This document shows, one piece after another, positions 56,672 through 64,000 of a DNA stretch of 64,000 nt. Every line of letters starts with the position of its first letter. The stretch's first letter is position 1. The stretch covers positions 48,954,157-49,018,156 of the forward strand of contig NC_092797.1 in assembly GCF_918797505.1 (NCBI RefSeq), written 5' to 3'. The DNA comes from Bemisia tabaci (lineage: Eukaryota > Arthropoda > Insecta > Hemiptera > Aleyrodidae). A model generated the notes under the pieces. It was not told the DNA's origin and made no database searches. It was given only the letters and a program-made list of their open reading frames with translations. The position numbers and the translations under genes are program-made.

Positions 56672-56807
56672 CACAACGTTTATTAAAGATTATCTATTAG
56701 ATAATAATAGATTAAGATATTAAATAAAGATCTATTAAGAATTATTATTTTTGCTACTTTAGGAGGATCTATCTATTAATTAGATAAACGAATTTTGCAT
56801 GTAATTA

Positions 56808-57112
56808 ATTACATGACGTAACGTAATGGAATACTGAGAAATTAAACTTTGATATTTTAAAGTTACTCTTAAAACAAAAGGGAATCAATAGATCAATATT
56901 TAGAATTAGCAAATTAAGAAGGCTTTCCTTTTCATGCATGTTGATTTTTATTTCGGTTAGGCAACCAAAATAAAAATAAACATGCGTGCAAAGGCAAGAC
57001 TTTTTATTTATTAATTCTAAATACTTATCTGTCGATTCTTTTAGTTTTAAAAGTAACTTTAAAATATAAAAAGTTTATTGTCTCAGTATTACATTATATT
57101 ATATTATGTAAT
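56808..57112. mobile_element. 305-bp foldback element
   Basis: TTACATGACGTAACGTAATG with GAATACTGAG faces CTCAGTATTACATTATATTA and TATTATGTAA. The inner arms pair all the way to TTTTTATTTCGGTTAGGCAA facing CCAAAATAAAAATAAACATG. The centre is near 56962. No coding frame was seen, and it lies about 270 bp below the spectrin exon. Confidence 0.75.
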
Positions 57113-57385
57113 AGTCAGGCAGGCCGAGACACCAGGAAAAATACCAGTGGGCCCGTCAAAATTTAGGGTAATTATAGACTTGTTTGTCGCCATCGCAGGA
57201 CAAAAAAAACTAAAATAGGCCAGTCCCAGAACCAATGGGCCGATATTACCGCCGATTTTGAATTGGCTCTTGAGTAAAATATATTGACACTGAAAATTCA
57301 AACTTCACTCAAGAGTATTGGATTTTACGCACTGGCTGCGACACATAATGAATACTAAGAAAGTTTAAAAAACACTGAAACTCAC
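57113..57385. other. Intronic sequence, possible repeat remnant
   Basis: CAGTGGGCCCGTCAAAATTT and CCAGAACCAATGGGCCG (57147 and 57227) suggest a small inverted-repeat remnant. A 65-codon minus frame spans it. No exon was recognised. Confidence 0.3.
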
Positions 57386-57507
57386 CTTTAATTCAGAAGA
57401 CATGTCATCCAGTTCTTGAAGACCCATCGAACTGAACTTGATCCTCATCAGTCTCTCGTGCATTTCCTTAATCCAATTCCTTAAAGCTTTAAACTCACTA
57501 TCAGCAT
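57386..57507 (-). CDS. Spectrin-repeat protein, internal exon (partial gene)
   Basis: Read on the minus strand, the exon is preceded by TTTGTATTCCAG and followed by GTGAGTTTCAG. It has 122 bases: two bases (AT) that complete a codon, then 40 codons ending on a whole codon. Joined to the exon at 62022-62232, G+AT makes Asp and the frame continues ADSEFKALRNWIKEMHERLM, then IKFSSMGLQELDDMSSELK. The Trp-centred helix WIKEMHERL is typical of the first helix of a spectrin repeat. The protein is likely a large cytoskeletal linker (nesprin/MSP-300-like or dystrophin-like). The exact family member is not resolved. Confidence 0.75.
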
Positions 57508-59019
57508 CTGGAATACAAATTATGGACGATTATTTACAGCAGACTTAATTACTCAAAATTGAAATGATATGTCCAAGGCAAATAATCAAATTAGGCATTA
57601 CATCAAATGCCTGGGCCATAGACAAATTTTAAAGTATTTGACGTAAGGCTCTCAGGTTTTTAACGTTTCTGGAGTAAATATTTATAAAATCTACAATCTT
57701 TTTAAAGATTTTTCTACTCAAATGTTCCTTATATATTTTAACTGTAAAAATGTGAAAACTTCTGTTTTCTTTTCAAATGTTTCTAAAATATTTTAACTGT
57801 AAACATTTGAAAACTTCTGTACATCATGACTTTCAATAAATTTTGAGGTAAGTTTGAATTCAAAAGCTATAGATCATTGCAGATGATACCACCGTATGAT
57901 GCACATTTAGAGAATTATTTCTAACATAAGTAAAAAATTATTCATTCTACAAATAGTAAAATGACCTAAATTTAATATCAGCCTCGGTATTTGACAAAAT
58001 GCCCCTTTTGCTTATTTGCCTGGGATATATGCCCCTCTTCCTGTTGTCATGTTTGCCTTCCTTCCTCTTAATGATGGTCACTAGTTGCCCATTTTTATCA
58101 TTGAACTTCTAAAATGTTGCATAGAACAGAGAAAGTCTTCAGTCATAGTAGAGTCTATGCCAAGTAAGTTTACACATTTTTAGACTGCGACAGAGGATTG
58201 CGCAATGTCAGTTTAGCATTGAAAATAAATGCCAACATCAAGATGGCAGATCTGCTGCCACGGTCTAAAAGTGTCTAAACTTATTTGGCGAGGTCTCTGG
58301 AGAAGAGAAGGTGTGTGCCAGGGTTGCTCGTTTTTCAACTGTTTCTAAAAATTGAAAGTAAGTATCAAGAGCCCTGCGCTTTTAACAGTCTTGATAGAAA
58401 ACCATCTCTTGAATATCAAAATAACTCCGCATCAATTTCTCTGTAGCACATTTTATAATTTTTTAGAAGCGCAGTATTTTTACAAATTTTTCCTGTCTTG
58501 AAAAAAAGCAAAGAAATATCAATCCTTCAAGGGTTTGCGCAGAAGTGTCCTCATGGTTTCCTTATGATTAAGGTTAAAGGACTTTTCTAAGAGGAAAACT
58601 TTGCACCACAGTTTTTCAAGCCCTGCAGATGTTTAGAATGCTTGAAATGATAGAATTCTTGAAATTTCAAAATATAGCACACTTTATCATATTTCTTTTT
58701 TTTCAAAACCTACTGTAGAAAATCTCAAGTCTCAAGTCTTGCCAAGGATACTTCAGAGCTTATTGGCAACGGTTTTTCTACAGTGTCTCAGTGTATGATT
58801 AATCATTAATGGAGATATGTGCGAGACAACATATCTCCATTTGCGACGTTGCACACTTCCTGTCAAAATTTATTTTTTTGTTAGAAAACTAGTCAACTTA
58901 ATTTCTTGAAAACTTCCTTAATTTTTTTCTCTGTAAGCAGAATATTCCTCAGAAATTTCCAGCTATTTGGTTGACTTCTTTCTCTTCAAAAAAATAGAAT
59001 GGGAGCAGAGATTTTGAAA
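57508..59019. other. Large intron of the spectrin-repeat gene, part 1
   Basis: The stretch contains a ~57-bp direct duplication (57718-57825; ATATTTTAACTGTAAA words). It also has an inverted-repeat element at about 58150-58300 (TATGCCAAGTAAGTTTACAC facing GTCTAAACTTATTTGGCGAG) and a short perfect hairpin (ATGGAGATATGT facing ACATATCTCCAT, about 58809-58841). A solo end of the 58150 type recurs near 60027-60066. No exon was seen. Confidence 0.45.
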
Positions 59020-59750
59020 GGGGGGTATGGATTCGATCGACATGAATCAATCGAAAAATGAAAATGTGAATCGATCGACAGGAGTCGATCGACATAAATC
59101 CATCGACACCGATTCGATCGACAAATTGTTAAAAAACCTTTGTTGATTCGATCGACATGAATCCATCGAAAAATGAAAACGTGAATCGATCGACATGAAT
59201 TGATCAACACCGAATCGATCGACAGTTAATTTAGAGACACCCGTATCAATTCGATCGACATGAATGGACCGAAAAATGAAAACGTGAATCGATCGACGTG
59301 AATTGATCGACACCGATTCGATCAACAACCGTGAATCAATCGACAGATCCGTGAATTGATCGACAAACCTGTGAATCAATCGACAAACCCGCGAATCGAT
59401 AGACAAAAGTCCTGAGTCGATGGACAAACCTGTGACTCGATGGACTAACCCGTGAATCGATCGACAAACCCATGAATGGATCGACAAACCCGTGAATCGA
59501 TCGACAAATCCGTGAGTCGATCGACAAACTCGTAAGTCGATCGAATCGGTGTTGATTGATTCACGTCGATCGAATCACATTTTAATTTTTTGATCGATTC
59601 ATGTCAATTGATTCACATTTTCATTTTTTGATCGATTCATGTCGATTGAATCAACACCGGTTTTTTAACAATTTGTCGATCGAATCGGTGTCGATAGATT
59701 CACGTTTTCATTTTTTGATCGATTCATGTCCATCGAATCCATACCCTCCA
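59020..59750. mobile_element. Inverted-repeat element built from GATCGAC tandem repeats
   Basis: The outer ends GGGTATGGATTCGATCGACA and TGTCCATCGAATCCATACCC are imperfect inverted repeats. The left part repeats ATGAATCGATCGAAAAATGA-like words, and the right part carries the complement (TTTTTTGATCGATTCATGTC). The centre (59330-59540) is an array of about 22 bp, GTGAATCGATCGACAAACCC. Minus-strand frames give IHG/RSI-type repeat peptides with no known function. Confidence 0.85.
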
Positions 59751-60409
59751 TTTTGAAACACTGCAATAGAGATACCTACTTGGTTTTGTACTTTAGCCAT
59801 CGATATCGACCCCATTACTGATCTCCCCATCTTGTTTCTCAGCCCCTTCAGCGAGTTAGTAAGAATTCTGATTTATCATTAAACTACTTTTCCTACAGAA
59901 AAGGGCTAAAGTAATAGAATGACAAGCTTTTTAAAATGCTGAGCTCTTTAGGCTTAAGGCCTCGGCGGCCTCATGCTACATGGCCATCCATAAAGCCCTC
60001 TTTAAAGAGGGGTGTTGCTGAGAGCCGTGCCAAATACGTTTACGCACTTTTAAAGTATGACAGAAGATGCTTCGTTTGGATTCTTGTATTTACTTTTGAT
60101 ACTAAACTGGACCTATGCTATTTGAATCTTCTTCCACACTCTTCAAGTGCGAGCTCCACCAAAAGATAAGGTTTAGGGCATTAATTTTACATTTGACAGT
60201 TACACTCATAAAGTACTTCTATTAAGATCCAATCACTTTTGTAAGCAATGCATGAGTTCTAAAATAACATGAAATTGGAATTCTGTTACCTTCTCCTCAG
60301 CTGGACTACTTTCTGCAATAAGGAGATACTGTTCCGATCTCATTTTAAAAACAGCTTATGCAGACAGCACATGCAAATAGGTGCTTTTATGAATGACTCA
60401 GAAATGATA

Positions 60410-60912
60410 GCTTTTAATGTAGATGTTGCATGTGTGAGGAACTTGTGATTTGACTATTGACTCTTGTGTAAAAGTTAGCAAGAAACACGATGGTGCCACT
60501 GGTTTTCTCTGAAATCAACTCCCAAGCTCAAAAAAAGCTCTCAAGTTGAGGCCAAAATGGCAGGGATATCCATCGTCTACATCAAGACAAACTCTCCATG
60601 CAGAGAAAGGGAGCCAATACATTGACAGGGCTGCCACTTTATTTGGGGACTCTAAAACTGAAAACACGGCAACCCTGCTAATGTATTTGTTCCTTCTCTT
60701 TGCATGGAGAGTTTGTCTTGATGTAGAGGTGGACTCTCAGAATAGCGTGGGATATCCCCTCCATTTTGGCCTCAACTTGAGAGCTTTTTTTGAGCTTGGA
60801 AGTTGATTTCAGAGAGAATCAATGGCACCATCGTGTTTCTTGCGAACTTTTACTTAAGAATCAATAGTCAAATCGCAAATTCCTCACACATGCAACATTT
60901 CCATTACAAAAT
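60410..60912. mobile_element. ~500 bp palindromic element in the spectrin intron
   Basis: GATGTTGCATGTGTGAGGAA, ACACGATGGTGCCACTGG, TGAGGCCAAAATGGCAGGGA and ACATCAAGACAAACTCTCCA are mirrored in reverse order by complements from about 60670 to 60910. Arms are over 200 bases. The loop near 60630-60660 holds GACAGGGCTGCCACTT facing ACACGGCAACCCTG. A solo arm lies at 28970-29170. Confidence 0.85.
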
Positions 60913-62021
60913 GAAAATGATTATGAATTACAAAATGAGTAGTGTGGCCACTCTATGACTTATTGTGTACAGTAATTTCTTGTTTTGTTATGGTATTTTC
61001 ATATTATTGTGCGTTTGAACATGAAATAACCTTCAAATTTTCTGATTTTCGCGACTTAGACAGTGATAAACCACAATGAGAAACTCATTTTATTCAAAGT
61101 TTTTACCATTTATCTAAAACATTGTATTGTGAATGCTTATTGTGTCGATTTTTACCCTCAGCGAAGGAATTTTTGGGTTATTTTGAAGTGTTTAAAGTTA
61201 CTGATTTTCGCCAAATTAAATCGTAATTCCTGGCCCGGCAGGGTCAAATTAAATCAAAAGTCAATGGGTTAAAAAAGATTTCATTCCCCAGTGCTCTTTT
61301 TGCGTTTAAGGTGATTCGAAGGATCAAAAAACCCACGCCTTTATTACGTTGAATTTCTTTGTCAAATTTTGTGCATTAATTCTTTAGACTCATGAAAACA
61401 GAAATGCAATCTCAAAATTCGAAAAAATGACAAGTGGCTGAAATTATGGAATAAATCGATGCAATATATCGCACGTCGCTCTGACACAAAAAATGGCGTC
61501 CATCGAATCACCTTAAACTGAATTTTCTAACAATTTTTTTGCATTTGTGTTTATTTCATTTACTACAAATAACAGAGCAACCTGTTGTAACAAAGCTTCC
61601 TCACAGCAGAAATGATTTCCATGGATTTAGGATTTTCATGGAAGATGTATTCTGAAGGAGCTGCTCTTGACAGAAATCTGTTGTTGATAGAGACATTCAT
61701 TTGCCCCATGAGATTTTATCATTACCGGCTGCTATGTGCATTCATAATTGCAAAATCTGAATAGCACTGCAAAACTCAGAGATTGTTTCAACAAAGAATG
61801 AACCTGGTAGCGTTATCTAAGGTGACAAGCATGCGAGCGTGTGAGCTGACGGAATAGTTTGACATCAGTATGTTTCAAATCAAGCCTTGCTTACAAAAAA
61901 ATGTTTGGCCTCATAGAGATTTCATTGAAAAATAACTGACAAAGTGTAATTAATGACTGCAATTTGTTAAAACAAGCTGAATTAAGTTTTCGACTTGAGT
62001 GGATACTAAAACATTGTATAC
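60913..62021. other. Large intron of the spectrin-repeat gene, part 2
   Basis: AT-rich sequence without recognised exon or repeat. The longest frames are below 90 codons, apart from the tail of the antisense frame over the exon. Confidence 0.4.
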
Positions 62022-62232
62022 CTTTCTTAGAGCTAAAATCGGAAGAATCGAATGAATCCTCTACCGATCTTATGGCAACTGTTTCTCTGACTTGGTCCCA
62101 TTTTTGGCTAATATGGGCTATCCTTTGCAGGATTTCGTCCCGCAATTCTGGACAGGTTTTGACTAAGCGTTCACCTTGTTCATTGAACTCAGTTCGTCTA
62201 AAATCTTTGCACTTGAACTCGTCTACTTGATC
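62022..62232 (-). CDS. Spectrin-repeat protein, internal exon (partial gene)
   Basis: On the minus strand TTTTTTCATTCACAG precedes and GTATACAATG follows 211 bases, that is 70 codons plus one base. The product starts DQVDEFKCKDFRRTEFNEQG and includes CPELRDEILQRIAHISQKWD and QVRE, the end of a spectrin-repeat third helix with its Leu/Ile/Trp spacing. An acidic, Ser-rich linker follows (VEDSFDSSDFSSKK). Next in phase comes the exon at 57386-57507, 4.5 kb away. The exon starts on a whole codon. Upstream exons are not recognised before the window's end. Confidence 0.8.
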
Positions 62233-64000
62233 CTGTGAATGAAAAAACACATTATGGCACTTTCCAAGAATACATGAAAGAAGCTGGAAAAATTAAGGTT
62301 TAATTATAGAGAATGTTCCACCTGTTGCTGAATCCTTTTTTAATCCCAACAGATAAAGCATTTATAAGAGGGTTTGTCAAAGCATCATATTTGTGGGTTT
62401 TAATATTATTAGAGATATTGCTTCAATAAAAAAGAAAAGAAATGATTGTCGAGGTGTGACCATAATTTGTGATTGTGATTTATCACTAAATGACTAATTT
62501 CCCAATTAATGACACTAATTTCTTATTGGAAGACAACTATCAAACAAAGATATATGGAATGATTGTACACTGCTGAATGATATTACACAGCATTACGACT
62601 AAAACAGGGTATTCTCAAATAGATACAAATATTAATAGAGCAGCCCAAGACAATGGTAACAGTAGAAAAGAAAGGGGGAAAAAATAGAAAACACGGCTAA
62701 AAAGGCCTTGTAGCCTTGTCTCCCCTTTTTCTCTCCCTTGCTTTTCTACTGGTATTCTCAAACTGGTATTTCTGCCTAGGAAAAAAATACATGTTTGCAG
62801 GATACTGTACAAGAAATGACAATGGAAATTTTATTTGATCTTGCTAACTATAATCTCTACCTCTGCACATAATTTTTTTTATGGGAGAATCGTTCCAGGT
62901 GTATCAAAGTGTATTCATTTCTCAATGGTGCTTTTGAACTTAGATTACTCACGAAAATTTTGCTGCCTCAAACGAAGAAGCTGAATGTGCTAAATCCATC
63001 AATTTCCTGCTATGTTTCTCAAATAAAGGGGATTGAAAAGAAATATTCAAAAGTGGGGAAATATGCTGACAGGTGCCATAAGGTGACTGAAATGGATACT
63101 ATTGTTTTGTTTTGACCATTATGACAAAAAAAAAGTGTCCAAAAAGATATAACTCATGCGCATAAAATTCCGGCCCTCCATGCCACTCCTACTATTAAGT
63201 CCAATTTAAGGGATGTAAATTAGAGTATTGTCACATGGTTTAAATTCATATATAATAAAAGAACCCACACTATAACGCTCGTGTTGTAACAGCCAAAAAC
63301 ATTATTTTCAACTTAAAATTTTTCTCCACAAGTCAAAACGGTTGAAATTTCCACTCTGAGGACTGCAACTTATGGATCCTTGCAGACTGGTTTTTAAATT
63401 TTTCAAAAAATGCACATTTCAATTTGTATCCCTTCATATTAGGGATGGCATTGAGGGCTCCAATTTTATTTATGTGAGTTTTATCACAATGGACACGAGT
63501 TTTTTGTGACTAAAATCAAGACGAAAAAAGTTCTGGTTTGACGCGCCCTGAGGTGGCATAATAGGGCAGAATTTCCCTTGGAAACAAGTTTATTTTAGCA
63601 GATAGAAATATTATCTGATATATGTTTAATTTGGAAGTCCAGAAAATCCTTGTATACTGCAGTGCCCACACAATCAGCGAGCTTCATAAAACTGTCTCAA
63701 AAATAATGCAATCGATTGACTAATGAGCTAAGTGGAGCAGACATTAAACCATGACATGATAGCCCATCATGCGTCCGAATTAAGTTTCCTTGGTCTTTCT
63801 TGATAGCTGAAAATATACTTAAGATTGCTACAATCACAAATTTGAAGAATCTTATATAGCTTTGTTGGTATGTGGTTTGAAGTAAGGCAACCTCTTGGGA
63901 GTTCTGCGATTTTCACTTTTGACCAAACTTGTCGCTCTTTTTTCGGCCTTGCACTACATTTTTCAACCCACACGGATGGTTGGAGTTTTGTCTCCATATT
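62233..64000. other. Upstream intron of the spectrin-repeat gene, no exon recognised
   Basis: AT-rich sequence. A 76-codon minus frame (63767-63997), starting METKLQPSVWVEKCSARPKK, could be part of an exon, but I see no clear acceptor/donor pair or domain. Nothing else was identified. Confidence 0.35.

Noticed and set aside
59047..59487. 146-codon minus frame with repeated SIDSR and RSIHG words
   Set aside because: It is a read-through of GATCGAC satellite units inside an intron on the spectrin strand, with no domain.
61964..62230. 88-codon plus-strand frame
   Set aside because: It is antisense to the well-supported spectrin-repeat exon.

Overview
The window looks like gene-poor, repeat-dense nuclear DNA from an insect. 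No bacterial-style operons, rRNA, recognisable tRNA genes or CRISPR arrays were seen. AT-rich unique sequence is interrupted by short inverted-repeat transposons (MITEs), foldback elements, tandem arrays and short GC-rich islands. Several repeat families resemble ones I associate with the whitefly Bemisia tabaci (Hemiptera). That assignment comes from memory of repeat style, not from a search, so treat it as about 60% likely.

Layout. From 1 to about 51 kb I find no convincing protein-coding exon. This part holds a 1.3 kb near-perfect foldback (3870-5201), a 219-230 bp MITE in three copies, a 285-304 bp MITE in two copies (one abutting a ~120 bp tandem array at 9.65-10.35 kb), and a LINE 3' end (20.53-20.73 kb). 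It also holds a 553/555 bp inverted-repeat element in two copies, two related hAT-type elements with perfect 8-bp target duplications (27.04-28.02 and 42.78-46.06 kb), a 165-bp hAT MITE with a perfect 8-bp duplication (50.69-50.85 kb), and at least eleven copies of a ~140 bp MITE family. GC-rich islands recur, but I could not tie them to a gene.

From 51.5 to 56.4 kb the plus strand reads like a small, unrecognised, multi-exon gene. It has a TATA box and an initiator at the canonical 30-bp spacing, a donor-bearing exon with an ATG, a 31-nt micro-exon, an internal exon and a terminal exon followed by AATAAA. Joining these exons in phase gives an open frame of 75 codons. Between the ATG exon and the micro-exon lie six similar acceptor-exon modules. 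All are in the same phase, and two end near AATAAA signals, so the locus may make alternative C-termini. The same intron carries a poly(T)/poly(A)-bounded GC palindrome, a G-rich minisatellite and a 24-bp array.

From 57.4 to 62.2 kb, two minus-strand exons with matching splice phase encode part of a spectrin-repeat protein. Their 4.5 kb intron holds an inverted-repeat element built from GATCGAC-type repeats and a ~500 bp palindrome. The rest of that gene lies outside the window or is not recognisable here. The two genes are in opposite orientation, and the small gene could be nested in a downstream intron of the spectrin-repeat gene.
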